A DNA stretch of 64,000 nt. It comes from Diadophis punctatus similis (taxonomy: Eukaryota; Chordata; Lepidosauria; Squamata; Dipsadidae). The position numbers and the translations under genes are program-made. The stretch is taken from the NCBI GenBank assembly GCA_023053685.1, contig JALIGW010000005.1, positions 32,235,480 to 32,299,479 on the forward strand, in the 5' to 3' direction. Shown piece after piece: positions 1 to 10,005 of the stretch. How positions within the stretch are numbered: the stretch's first letter is position 1; every line of letters starts with the position of its first letter. Under the pieces are notes generated by a model. It saw only the letters and a program-made list of their open reading frames with translations, ran no database searches and was not told the DNA's origin.

Positions 1-435
1 GTGTTTAGGAGGGCACTGACTTTTTGAATCGGGCTTATCTGAATTTCCTGGTAAAATACATGGGAAAATCCCATTGGCGGGAAAATCCACTTACGGTTAG
101 GGTTAGGCCTCCTTGAATTCGGACAGAAAAAGAGAGGTCAGCAATGAATTCAGAGCGCATTGGTTTGTTTAGGAGGGCACCGACTTTTTGAATCGGGCTT
201 ATCTGAATTTCCTGGTAAAATACATGGGAAAATCCTATTGGCGGGAAAATCCACTTAGGGTTAGGGTTAGGCCGCCTTGAATTCGGACAGAAAAATAGAG
301 GTCAGCAATGAATTCAGATCGCATGGGTATGTTTAGGAGGGCACCGACTTTTTGAATCGGGCTTATTTGAATTTCCTGGGAAAATACATGGGAAAATCCC
401 ATTGGCGGGAAAATCCACTTAGGGTTAGGGTTAGG

Positions 436-510
436 GCTTATCTGAATTTCCTGGTAAAATACATGGGAAAATCCCATTGGGGGGAAAATCCACTTTGGGT
501 TAGTGTTAGG
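436..510 (+). repeat. 75-bp truncated monomer
   Basis: The preceding motif is completed to three perfect TTAGGG hexamers (419-436) and joins directly to GCTTATCTGAATTTCC. The unit lacks 89 bp of the usual first half, including both EcoRI sites. The joined ends share only GG, so the break is inside the telomere-like motif. Its own motif is altered to TTTGGGTTAGTGTTAGG. Confidence 0.9.
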
Positions 511-1635
511 CCTCCTTGAATTCAGACAGAAAAATGGAGGTCAGCAATGAATTCAGAGCGCATTGGTTTGTTTAGGAGGGCACCGACTTTTTGAATCGGG
601 CTTATCTGAATTTCCTCGTAAAATATATGGGAAAATCCCATTGGCGGGAAAATTCACTTCGGGTTAGGGTTAGGCCTCCTTGAATTCGGACAGAAAAATA
701 GAGGTCAGCAATGAATTCAGAGAGCATGGGTATGTTTAGGAGGGCATCGACTTTTTGAATCGGGCTTATCTGAATTTCCTGGGAAAATACATGTGAAAAT
801 CCCATTGGTGGGAAAATCCACTTAGGGTTAGGGTTAGGCCTCCTTGAATTCGGACAGAAAAATAGAGGTCAGCAATGAATTCAGAGCACATGGGTATGTT
901 TAGGAGGGCACCGACTTTTTGAATCGGGCTTATCTGAAATTCCTGGTAAAAAACATGGGAATATCCCATTGGAGGGAAAATCCACTTAGGGTTAGGGTTA
1001 GGCCTCCTTGAATTCGGACAGAAAAATAGAGGTCAGCAATGAATTCAGAGCGCATGGGTATGTTTAGGAGGGCACCGAATTTTTGCGAGGGGCTTATGTA
1101 CATTTCGTGGACAAATACATGGGAATATCCCATTAGCGAGAAAATCCACTAAAGGTTAGGGTTAGGCCTCCTTGAATTCGGACAGAAAAATAGAGGTCAG
1201 CAATGAATTTAGAGCGCATTGGTATGTTTAGGAGGGCACTGACTTTCTGAATCGGGCTTATCTGAATTTCCTGGTAAAATACATGGGAAAATCCCATTGG
1301 CGGGAAAATCCACTTAGGGTTAGGGTTAGGCCTCCTTGAATTCGGACAGAAAAATAGAGGTCAGCAATGAATTCAGAGTGCATTGGTATGTTTAGGAGAG
1401 CACTGTCTTTTTGAATTGGGCTTATCTGAATTTCCTGGTAAAATACATGGGAAAATTCCATTGGCGGGAAAATACACTTAGGGTTAGGGTTAGGCCTCCT
1501 TGAATTCGGACAGAAAAATAGAGGTCAGCAATGAATTCAGAGCGCATTGGGATGTTTAGGAGGGCACTGACTTTTTGAATCGGGCTTATCTGAATTTCCT
1601 GGTAAAATACATGGGAAAATCCCATTGGCGGGAAA

Positions 1636-1655
1636 ATCCACTTAGGTCAGCAATG
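1636..1655 (+). repeat. 122-bp monomer junction (42-bp deletion)
   Basis: CACTTAGG joins directly to TCAGCAATG. The rest of the telomere-like motif, the CCTCC box, the first EcoRI site and the A-rich stretch are missing. The two monomers around it span 286 bp (1495-1780) instead of 328. The deletion ends share AGG. Confidence 0.9.
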
Positions 1656-4240
1656 AATTCAGAGTGCATCGGTGTGTTTAGGAGGGCACTGACTTTTTGA
1701 ATCGGGCTTATCTGAATTTCCTGGTAAAATACATGGGAAAATCCCATTGGTGGGAAAATCCAGTTAGGGTTAGGGTTAGGCCTCCTTGATTTCGGATAGA
1801 AAAATGGAGGTCAGCAATCAATTCAGAGCGCATGGGTATGTTTAGGAGGGCACCGACTTTTTGAATCGGGCTTATCTGAAATTCCTGGTAAAAAACATGG
1901 GAATATCCCATTGGAGGGAAAATCCACTTAGGGTTAGGGTTAGGCCTCCTTGAATTCGGACAGAAAAATAGAGGTCAGCAATGAATTCAGAGCGCATGGG
2001 TATGTTTAGGAGGGCAACGAATTTTTGCGAGGGGCTTATGTACATTTCGTGGACAAATACATGGGAATATCCCATTAGCGAGAAAATCCACTAAGGGTTA
2101 GGGTTAGGCCTCCTTGAATTCGGACAGAAAAATAGAGGTCAGCAATGAATTTAGAGCACATTGGTATGTTTAGGAGGGCACTGACTTTCTGAATCGGGCT
2201 TATCTGAATTTCCTGGTAAAATACATGGGAAAAATCCCATTGGCGGGAAAATCCACTTAGGGTTAGGGTTAGGCCTCCTTGAATTCGGACAGAAAAATAG
2301 AGGTCAGCAATGAATTCAGAGCGCATTGGTATGTTTAGGAGAGCACTGTCTTTTTGAATTGGGCTTATCTGAATTTCCTGGTAAAATACATGGGAAAATC
2401 CCACTGGCGGGAAAATACACTTAGGGTTAGGGTTAGGCCTCCTTGAATTCGGACAGAAAAATAGAGGTCAGCAATGAATTCAGAGCGCATTGGGATGTTT
2501 AGGAAGGCACTGACTTTTTGAATCGGGCTTATCTGAATTTCCTGGTAAAATACATGGGAAAATCCCATTGGCGGGAAAATCCACTTAGGGTTAGGGTTAG
2601 GCCTCCTTGAATTCGGACAGAAAAATAGAGGTCAGCAATGAATTCAGAGCGCATTGGGATGTTTAGGAGGGCACTGACATTTTGAATCGGGCTTATCTGA
2701 ATTTCTGGTAAAATACATGGGAAAATCGCATTGGTGGGAAAATCCACTTAGGGTTAGGGTTAGGCCTCCTTGAATTTGGACAGAAAAATAGAGGTCAGTA
2801 ATGAATTCAGAGCGCTTGGGTATGTTTAGGAGGGCACCGACTTTTTGTTTCGGGCTTATCTACATTTCTTGGTAAAATACATGGGAAAATCCCATTTGCG
2901 GGAAAATCCACTTAGGGTTAGGGTTAGGCCTCCTTAAATTCGGACAGAAAAATAGAGGTCAGCAATGAATTCAGAGCGCATTGGTATGTTTAGGAGGGCA
3001 ATGTCTTTTTGAATCGGGCTTATCTGAATTTCCTGGTAAAATATATGGGAAAATCCCATTGGCGGGAAAATCCACTTAGGGTTAGGGTTAGGCCTCCTTC
3101 AATTCGGACAGAAAAATAGAGGTCCGCAATGAATTCAGACTGCATGGGTATGTTTAGGAGGGCACCGACTTTTTGAATCGGGCTTATCTGAATTTCCTCG
3201 GAAAATACATGTGAAAATCCCATTGGTGGGAAAATCCACTTAGGGTTAGGGTTAGGCCTCCTTGAATTCGGACAGAAAAATAGAGGTCAGCAATGAATTC
3301 AGAGCGCATTGGTATGTTTAGGAGGGCACCGTCTTTTTGAATCGGGCTTATCTGAATTTCCTGGTAAAATATATGGGAAAATCCCATTGGCGGGAAAATC
3401 CACTTAGGGTTAGGGTTAGGCCTCCTTGAATTCAGACAGAAAAATAGAGGTCAGCAATGAATTCAGAGCACATGGGTATGTTTAGGAGGGCACCGACTTT
3501 TTGAATCGGGCTTATCTGAATTTCCTGGTAAAATACATGTGAAAATCCCATTGGTGGGAAAATCCACTTAGGGTTAGGGTTAGGCCTCCTTGAATTCGGA
3601 CAGAAAAATAGAGGTCAGCAATCAATTCATAGTGCATGGGTGTGTTTAGGAGGGCACTGACTTTTTGAATCGGGCTTATCTGAATTTCCTGGTAAAATAC
3701 ATGGGAAAATCCCATTGGCGGGAAAATCCACTTACGGTTAGGGTTAGGCCTCCTTGAATTCGGACAGAAAAAGAGAGGTCAGCAATGAATTCAGAGCGCA
3801 TTGGTTTGTTTAGGAGGGCACCGACTTTTTGAATCGGGCTTATCTGAATTTCCTGGTAAAATACATGGGAAAATCCCATTGGCTGGAAAATCCACTTAGG
3901 GTTAGGGTTAGGCCTCCTTGAATTCGGACAGAAAAATAGAGGTCAGCAATAAATTCAAAGTGCATGGGTGTGTTTAGGAGGGCACTTACTTTTTGAATCG
4001 GGCTTATCTGAATTTCCTGGTAAAATACATGGGAAAATCCTATTGGCGGGAAAATCCACTTAGGGTTAGGGTTAGGCCGCCTTGAATTCGGACAGAAAAA
4101 TAGAGGTCAGCAATGAATTCAGATCGCATGGGTATGTTTAGGAGGGCACCGACTTTTTGAATCGGGCTTATTTGAATTTCCTGGTAAAATACATGGGAAA
4201 ATCCCATTGGCGGGAAAATCCACTTAGGGTTAGGGTTAGG

Positions 4241-4315
4241 GCTTATCTGAATTTCCTGGTAAAATACATGGGAAAATCCCATTGGGGGGAAAATCCACTT
4301 TGGGTTAGTGTTAGG
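4241..4315 (+). repeat. 75-bp truncated monomer
   Basis: Same junction as 436-510 at an offset of 3,805 bp, with the same TTTGGGTTAGTG motif variant, so it is a segmental copy and not an independent deletion. Confidence 0.9.
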
Positions 4316-5440
4316 CCTCCTTGAATTCAGACAGAAAAATGGAGGTCAGCAATGAATTCAGAGCGCATTGGTTTGTTTAGGAGGGCACCGACTTTTTGAA
4401 TCGGGCTTATCTGAATTTCCTCGTAAAATATATGGGAAAATCCCATTGGCGGGAAAATTCACTTCGGGTTAGGGTTAGGCCTCCTTCAATTCGGACAGAA
4501 AAATAGAGGTCAGCAATGAATTCAGAGAGCATGGGTATGTTTAGGAGGGCACCGACTTTTTGAATCGGGCTTATCTGAATTTCCTGGGAAAATACATGTG
4601 AAAATCCCATTGGTGGGAAAATCCACTTAGGGTTAGGGTTAGGCCTCCTTGAATTCGGACAGAAAAATAGAGGTCAGCAATGAATTCAGAGCACATGGGT
4701 ATGTTTAGGAGGGCACCGACTTTTTGAATCGGGCTTATCTGAAATTCCTGATAAAAAACATGGGAATATCCCATTGGAGGGAAAATCCACTTAGGGTTAG
4801 GGTTAGGCCTCCTTGAATTCGGACAGAAAAATAGAGGTCAGCAATGAATTCAGAGCGCATGGGTATGTTTAGGAGGGCACCGAATTTTTGCGAGGGGCTT
4901 ATGTACATTTCGTGGACAAATACATGGGAATATCCCATTAGCGAGAAAATCCACTAAGGGTTAGGGTTAGGCCTCCTTGAATTCGGACAGAAAAATAGAG
5001 GTCAGCAATGAATTTAGAGCGCATTGGTATGTTTAGGAGGGCACTGACTTTCTGAATCGGGCTTATCTGAATTTCCTGGTAAAATACATGGGAAAATCCC
5101 ATTGGCGGGAAAATCCACTTAGGGTTAGGGTTAGGCCTCCTTGAATTCGGACAGAAAAATAGAGGTCAGCAATGAATTCAGAGTGCATTGGTATGTTTAG
5201 GAGAGCACTGTCTTTTTGAATTGGGCTTATCTGAATTTCCTGGTAAAATACATGGGAAAATTCCATTGGCGGGAAAATACACTTAGGGTTAGGGTTAGGC
5301 CTCCTTGAATTCGGACAGAAAAATAGAGGTCAGCAATGAATTCAGAGCGCATTGGGATGTTTAGGAGGGCACTGACTTTTTGAATCGGGCTTATCTGAAT
5401 TTCCTGGTAAAATACATGGGAAAATCCCATTGGCGGGAAA

Positions 5441-5460
5441 ATCCACTTAGGTCAGCAATG
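5441..5460 (+). repeat. 122-bp monomer junction (42-bp deletion)
   Basis: Same CTTAGG/TCAGC junction as near 1641, at the 3,805-bp offset. Confidence 0.9.
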
Positions 5461-5747
5461 AATTCAGAGTGCATCGGTGTGTTTAGGAGGGCACTGACTT
5501 TTTGAATCGGGCTTATCTGAATTTCCTGGTAAAATACATGGGAAAATCCCATTGGCGGGAAAATCCACTTAGGGTTAGGGTTAGGCCTCCTTGAATTCGG
5601 ACAGAAAAATAGAGGTCAGCAATGGTTTCCGAGTGCATGGGTATGTTTAGGAGGGCACCGAATTTTTGCGAGGGGCTTATGTATTTCGTGGACAAATACA
5701 TGGGAAAATCCCATTGGCGAGAAAATCCACTAAGGGTTAGGGTTAGG

Positions 5748-5893
5748 CCTCCTTGAATTCGGACAGAAAAATAGAGGTCAGCAATAAATTCAAAGCACAT
5801 GGGTGTGATTAGGAGGGCACTGACTTTTTGCATCGGGCTTATCTACATTTCTTGGTAAAATACATGGGAAAATCCACTTAGGGTTATGGTAGG
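5748..5893 (+). repeat. 146-bp short monomer (type C)
   Basis: Type C unit (GCATCGGGCTTATCTACATT). ATGGGAAAATCC runs straight into ACTTAGGG. The missing 17 bp are those between the two GGGAAAATCC copies of a full monomer, as expected from slippage or exchange between these direct repeats. One more base is lost in the motif (TTAGGGTTATGGTAGG), and the next unit starts with CTTGACTTCGG. Confidence 0.92.
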
Positions 5894-6300
5894 CCTCCTT
5901 GACTTCGGACAGAAAAATAGAGGTCAGCAATGAATTCAGAGCGCATAGGTATGTTTAGGAGGGCACCGACTTTTTGAATCGGGCTTATCTGAATTTCCTG
6001 GTAAAATACATGGGAAAATCCCATTGGCGGGAAAATCCACTTAGGGTTAGGGTTAGGCCTCCTTGAATTCGGATAGAAAAATAGAGGTCAGCAATGAATT
6101 CAGAGCACATGGGTATGTTTAGGAGGGCTCCAAATTTTTGCGAGGGGCTTATGTACATTTCGTGGACAAATACATGGGAAAATCCCATTGGCGAGAAAAT
6201 CCACTATGGGTTAGGGTTAGGCCTCCTTGAATTCGGACAGAAAAATAGAGGTCAGCAATGAATTCAGAGCGCATGGGTATGTTTAGGAGGGCACCGACAT

Positions 6301-7402
6301 TTTGAATCGGGCTTATCTGAATTTCCTGGTAAAATACATGGGAAAATCCCATTGGTGGGAAAATCCAGTTAGGGTTAGGGTTAGGCCTCCTTGATTTCGG
6401 ATAGAAAAATGGAGGTCAGCAATCAATTCAGAGCGCATGGGTATGTTTAGGAGGGCACCGACTTTTTGAATCGGGCTTATCTGAAATTCCTGGTAAAAAA
6501 CATGGGAATATCCCATTGGAGGGAAAATCCACTTAGGGTTAGGGTTAGGCCTCCTTGAATTCGGACAGAAAAATAGAGGTCAGCAATGAATTCAGAGCGC
6601 ATGGGTATGTTTAGGAGGGCAACGAATTTTTGCGAGGGGCTTATGTACATTTCGTGGACAAATACATGGGAATATCCCATTAGCGAGAAAATCCACTAAG
6701 GGTTAGGGTTAGGCCTCCTTGAATTCGGACAGAAAAATAGAGGTCAGCAATGAATTTAGACCGCATTGGTATGTTTAGGAGGGCACTGACTTTCTGAATC
6801 GGGCTTATCTGAATTTCCTGGTAAAATACATGGGAAAATCCCATTGGCGGGAAAATCCACTTAGGGTTAGGGTTAGGCCTCCTTGAATTCGGACAGAAAA
6901 ATAGAGGTCAGCAATGAATTCAGAGCGCATTGGTATGTTTAGGAGAGCACTGTCTTTTTGAATTGGGCTTATCTGAATTTCCTGGTAAAATACATGGGAA
7001 AATCCCACTGGCGGGAAAATACACTTAGGGTTAGGGTTAGGCCTCCTTGAATTCGGACAGAAAAATAGAGGTCAGCAATGAATTCAGAGCGCATTGGGAT
7101 GTTTAGGAAGGCACTGACTTTTTGAATCGGGCTTATCTGAATTTCCTGGTAAAATACATGGGAAAATCCCATTGGCGGGAAAATCCACTTAGGGTTAGGG
7201 TTAGGCCTCCTTGAATTCGGACAGAAAAATAGAGGTCAGCAATGAATTCAGAGCGCATTGGGATGTTTAGGAGGGCACTGACATTTTGAATCGGGCTTAT
7301 CTGAATTTCTGGTAAAATACATGGGAAAATCGCATTGGTGGGAAAATCCACTTAGGGTTAGGGTTAGGCCTCCTTGAATTTGGACAGAAAAATAGAGGTC
7401 AG
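6301..7402 (+). repeat. Segmental copy of 1696-2798 (offset about 4,605)
   Basis: Unit order and private changes (CAGTTAGGG, GATTTCGGATAG, AAATTCCTGGTAAAAAACATG) agree. An extra A near 2230 in the left copy changes the offset to 4,604 part-way. The matching unit at 6805 lacks that insertion. Confidence 0.85.
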
Positions 7403-7706
7403 CAATGAATTCAGAGTGCATGGGTATGTTTAGGAGGGCACCAAATTTTTGCGAGGGGCTTATGTACATTTCGTTGACAAATACATGGGAAAATACCATT
7501 GGCGAGAAAATCCACTAAGGGTTAGGGTTAGGCCTCCTTGAATTCGGACAGAAAAATAGAGGTCAGCAATGAATTCAGAGCACACGGGTATGTTTAGTGG
7601 GGCACCGACTTTTCGTTTCGGGCTTATCTGAATTTCCTGATAAAATACCTGTGAAAAACCCATTGGCGGGAAAATCCACTTAGGGTTAGGGTTAGGCCTC
7701 CTTGAA

Positions 7707-8364
7707 TTCGGACAGAAAAATAGAGGTCAGTAATGAATTCAGAGCGCTTGGGTATGTTTAGGAGGGCACCGACTTTTTGTTTCGGGCTTATCTACATTTC
7801 TTGGTAAAATACATGGGAAAATCCCATTGGCGGGAAAATCCACTTAGGGTTAGGGTTAGGCTTCCTTAAATTCGGACAGAAAAATAGAGGTCAGCAATGA
7901 ATTCAGAGCGCATTGGTATGTTTAGGAGGGCAATGTCTTTTTGAATCGGGCTTATCTGAATTTCCTGGTAAAATATATGGGAAAATCCCATTGGCGGGAA
8001 AATCCACTTAGGGTTAGGGTTAGGCCTCCTTGAATTCGGACAGAAAAATAGAGGTCCGCAATGAATTCAGACTGCATGGGTATGTTTAGGAGGGCACCGA
8101 CTTTTTGAATTGGGCTTATCTGAATTTCCTCGGAAAATACATGTGAAAATCCCATTGGTGGGAAAATCCACTTAGGGTTAGGGTTAGGCCTCCTTGAATT
8201 CGGACAGAAAAATAGAGGTCAGCAATGAATTCAGAGCGCATTGGTATGTTTAGGAGGGCACCATCTTTTTGAATCGGGCTTATCTGAATTTCCTGGTAAA
8301 ATATATGGGAAAATCCCATTGGCGGGAAAATCCACTTAGGGTTAGGGTTAGGCCTCCTTGAATT
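7707..8364 (+). repeat. Segmental copy of 2775-3432 (offset 4,932)
   Basis: Both have GTCAGTAATGAATTC, GCGCTTGGG, TTGTTTCGGG and GAGGTCCGCAATG in the same order. A few single-base differences exist, such as CATTTGCGGG near 2894. Confidence 0.8.
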
Positions 8365-8468
8365 CGGACAGAAAAATAGAGGTCAGCAATGAATTCAGAG
8401 CGCATGGGTATGTTTAGGAGGGCACCGACTTTTTGAATCGGGCTTATCTGAATTTCCTGGTAAAATAC

Positions 8469-8483
8469 ATGGGAAAATCCCAT
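8469..8483. repeat. Short perfect inverted repeat, representative copy
   Basis: ATGGGA-AAA-TCCCAT is a 6-bp stem with a 3-base centre, present in most monomers. Type B units often carry ATGGGAATATCCCAT, where only the centre changes. Many other units break one arm (ATGTGAAAATCCCAT, ATGGGAAAATCACAT, ATGGGAAAATACCAT, ATGGCAAATCCCAT). It could be a dyad protein site or a weak hairpin. The frequent arm mutations argue against strong constraint. Confidence 0.7.
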
Positions 8484-8499
8484 TGGCGGGAAAATCCAC

Positions 8500-8516
8500 T
8501 TAGGGTTAGGGTTAGG
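8500..8516 (+). repeat. Telomere-like motif, representative copy (2.8 TTAGGG units)
   Basis: TTAGGGTTAGGGTTAGG closes the monomer, and nearly every unit in the window has it or a 1-2 base variant (for example TTACGG at 91, 3732 and 25097, or TTTGGGTTAGTG at 493-506). It contains two copies of TTAGGGTTA, which fits the YTAGGGTTR consensus known for vertebrate TRF1/TRF2 Myb domains, so the array could present several hundred potential shelterin sites. Binding is inferred. With only two full GGG runs per motif, a four-tract telomeric G-quadruplex cannot form inside one copy without using neighbouring G runs. Confidence 0.9.
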
Positions 8517-8844
8517 CCTCCTTGAATTCGGACAGAAAAATAGAGGTCAGCAATAAATTCAAAGTGCATGGGTGTGTTTAGGAGGGCACTTACTTTTTGA
8601 ATCGGGCTTATCTGAATTTCCTGGTAAAATACATGGGAAAATCCTATTGGCGGGAAAATCCACTTAGGGATAGGGTTAGGCCGCCTTGAATTCGGACAGA
8701 AAAATAGAGGTCAGCAATGAATTCAGATCGCATGGGTATGTTTAGGAGGGCACCGACTTTTTGAATCGGGCTTATTTGAATTTCCTGGTAAAATACATGG
8801 GAAAATCCCATTGGCGGGAAAATCCACTTAGGGTTAGGGTTAGG

Positions 8845-8919
8845 GCTTATCTGAATTTCCTGGTAAAATACATGGGAAAATCCCATTGGGGGGAAAATCC
8901 ACTTTGGGTTAGGGTTAGG
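8845..8919 (+). repeat. 75-bp truncated monomer
   Basis: Same junction. The closing motif here is TTTGGGTTAGGGTTAGG, intermediate between the 4241 copy and the normal motif. Confidence 0.9.
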
Positions 8920-9020
8920 CCTCCTTGAATTCAGACAGAAAAATAGAGGTCAGCAATGAATTCAGAGCGCATGGGTATGTTTAGGAGGGCACCGACATTT
9001 TGAATCGGGCTTATCTGAAT

Positions 9021-9247
9021 TTCCTGGTAAAATACATGGGAAAATCCCATTGGTGGGAAAATCCACTTAGGGTTAGGGTTAGGCCTCCTTGATTTCGGAT
9101 AGAAAAATGGAGGTCAGCAATGAATTCAGAGCGCATGGGTATGTTTAGGAGGGCACCGAATTTTTGCGAGGGGCTTATGTACATTTCGTGGACAAATACA
9201 TGGGAATATCCCATTAGCGAGAAAATACACTAAGGGTTAGGGTTAGG
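9021..9247 (+). repeat. Type A to type B monomer transition, example
   Basis: This stretch shows the main sequence split. The left unit is type A (GAATCGGGCTTATCTG at about 9002). The next carries the type B second half, with GCGAGGGGCTTATG and TACATTTCGTGGACAAATAC (about 9166-9198), then ATGGGAATATCCCATTAGCGAG and CACTAAGGG. The first half of the B unit (CCTCC through the second EcoRI site and GGAGGGCACCGA) is close to type A. Divergence is therefore confined to about 70 bp, and types A and B alternate irregularly along the array. Confidence 0.75.
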
Positions 9248-9552
9248 CATCCTTGAATTTGGACAGAAAAATAGAGGTCAGCAATGAATTCAGAGCGCAT
9301 GGGTATGTTTAGGAGGGCACCGACTTTTTGAATCGGGCTTATCTTAATTTCGTGGTAAAATACATGGGAAAATCACATTGGGGGGAAAATCCACTTAGGT
9401 TTAGGGTTAGGCCTCCTTGAATTCGGACAGAAAAATAGAGGTCAGCAATGAATTCAGAGCGCATGGGTATGTTTAGGAAGGCCCCGACTTTTTGAATCGG
9501 GCTTATCTGAATTTCCTGGGAAAATACATGGAAAAATCCCATTGGCGGGAAA

Positions 9553-9572
9553 ATCCACTTAGGTCAGCAATG
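9553..9572 (+). repeat. 122-bp monomer junction (42-bp deletion)
   Basis: Same junction, at the 4,112-bp offset from 5441. It is the last of this class in the window. Confidence 0.9.
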
Positions 9573-9859
9573 AATTCAGAGTGCATCGGTGTGTTTAGGA
9601 GGGCACTGACTTTTTGAATCGGGCTTATCTGAATTTCCTGGTAAAATACATGGGAAAATCCCATTGGCGGGAAAATCCACTTAGGGTTAGGGTTAGGCCT
9701 CCTTGAATTCGGACAGAAAAATAGAGGTCAGCAATGATTTCAGAGTGCATGGGTATGTTTAGGAGGGCACCGAATTTTTGCGAGGGGCTTATGTATTTCG
9801 TGGACAAATACATGGGAAAATCCCATTGGCGAGAAAATCCACTAAGGGTTAGGGTTAGG

Positions 9860-10005
9860 CCTCCTTGAATTCGGACAGAAAAATAGAGGTCAGCAATAAA
9901 TTCAAAGCACATGGGTGTGATTAGGAGGGCACTGACTTTTTGCATCGGGCTTATCTACATTTCTTGGTAAAATACATGGGAAAATCCACTTAGGGTTATG
10001 GTAGG
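9860..10005 (+). repeat. 146-bp short monomer (type C)
   Basis: Copy of 5748-5893 at the 4,112-bp offset. Confidence 0.92.

Larger units (their letters stand above)
4037..5555 (+). repeat. Segmental copy of 232-1750 (offset 3,805)
   Basis: The two blocks share the 75-bp unit, the ATGGAGGTCAG variant, the type B unit near 1075/4880 and the 122-bp junction in the same order. Left of this block, 1-230 matches 3642-3871 at offset 3,641; the 164-bp change of offset means the second copy has one extra monomer. Differences are scattered single bases. Confidence 0.85.
8353..8516 (+). repeat. Representative full-length type A monomer (164 bp)
   Basis: This unit matches the apparent majority base at almost every position and is a good reference monomer. 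In order it holds: CCTCC; a first EcoRI site in CTTGAATTCGGAC; an A-rich stretch; a second EcoRI site in AATGAATTCAGAG 31 bp after the first; GCGCATGGGTATG; TTTAGGAGGGCACCGAC; a T5 run; GAATCGGGCTTATCTG; AATTTCCTGGTAAAATAC; the palindrome ATGGGAAAATCCCAT; TTGGCGGGAAAATCCAC; and finally the telomere-like motif. It has five CpG sites. The two GGGAAAATCC copies 17 bp apart near its end explain the 146-bp deletion form elsewhere. The phase chosen is arbitrary. Confidence 0.93.

Noticed and set aside
301..340. Ribosome-binding-site-like GGAGG near ATG on the + strand (TTTAGGAGGGCAC) as a bacterial gene start
   Set aside because: It recurs in every monomer with no open frame following, and the sequence is a eukaryotic-type satellite.
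419..436. A true telomere or long interstitial telomere tract
   Set aside because: The longest perfect run I noticed is three hexamers plus the following G, at the 75-bp junctions. Everything else is 2.8 units or less inside a satellite monomer.
235..477. Minus-strand open frames of 60-122 codons, most often 67, one per monomer throughout the window, as possible small proteins
   Set aside because: They are produced by the repeat. 164 bp is 2 mod 3, so the frame shifts at every unit. Each frame begins at the ATG of the GGATTTTCCCAT palindrome and stops 204 bases on, in the next unit. They overlap their neighbours by 40 bp in different frames, and length changes follow indels instead of preserving a frame.
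8409..8450. CENP-B box and so a centromeric alpha-like satellite
   Set aside because: The AATCGGG segment fits the right half (AnnCGGG) of the CENP-B box, but the required TTCG four bases before is absent (ACTT instead), in type A and in the TTTTCGTTTCGGG variants. Monomer length near 164-171 bp alone is not evidence.
8471..8480. GGGAAAATCC as an NF-kB site
   Set aside because: It misses the GGGRNWYYCC pattern at position 7 (A where a pyrimidine is needed) and occurs twice in every monomer as ordinary repeat sequence.
8500..8516. Intramolecular G-quadruplex in each motif
   Set aside because: Only two GGG runs plus one GG are present per motif. A three-layer structure would need a distant G run, so I do not annotate it.
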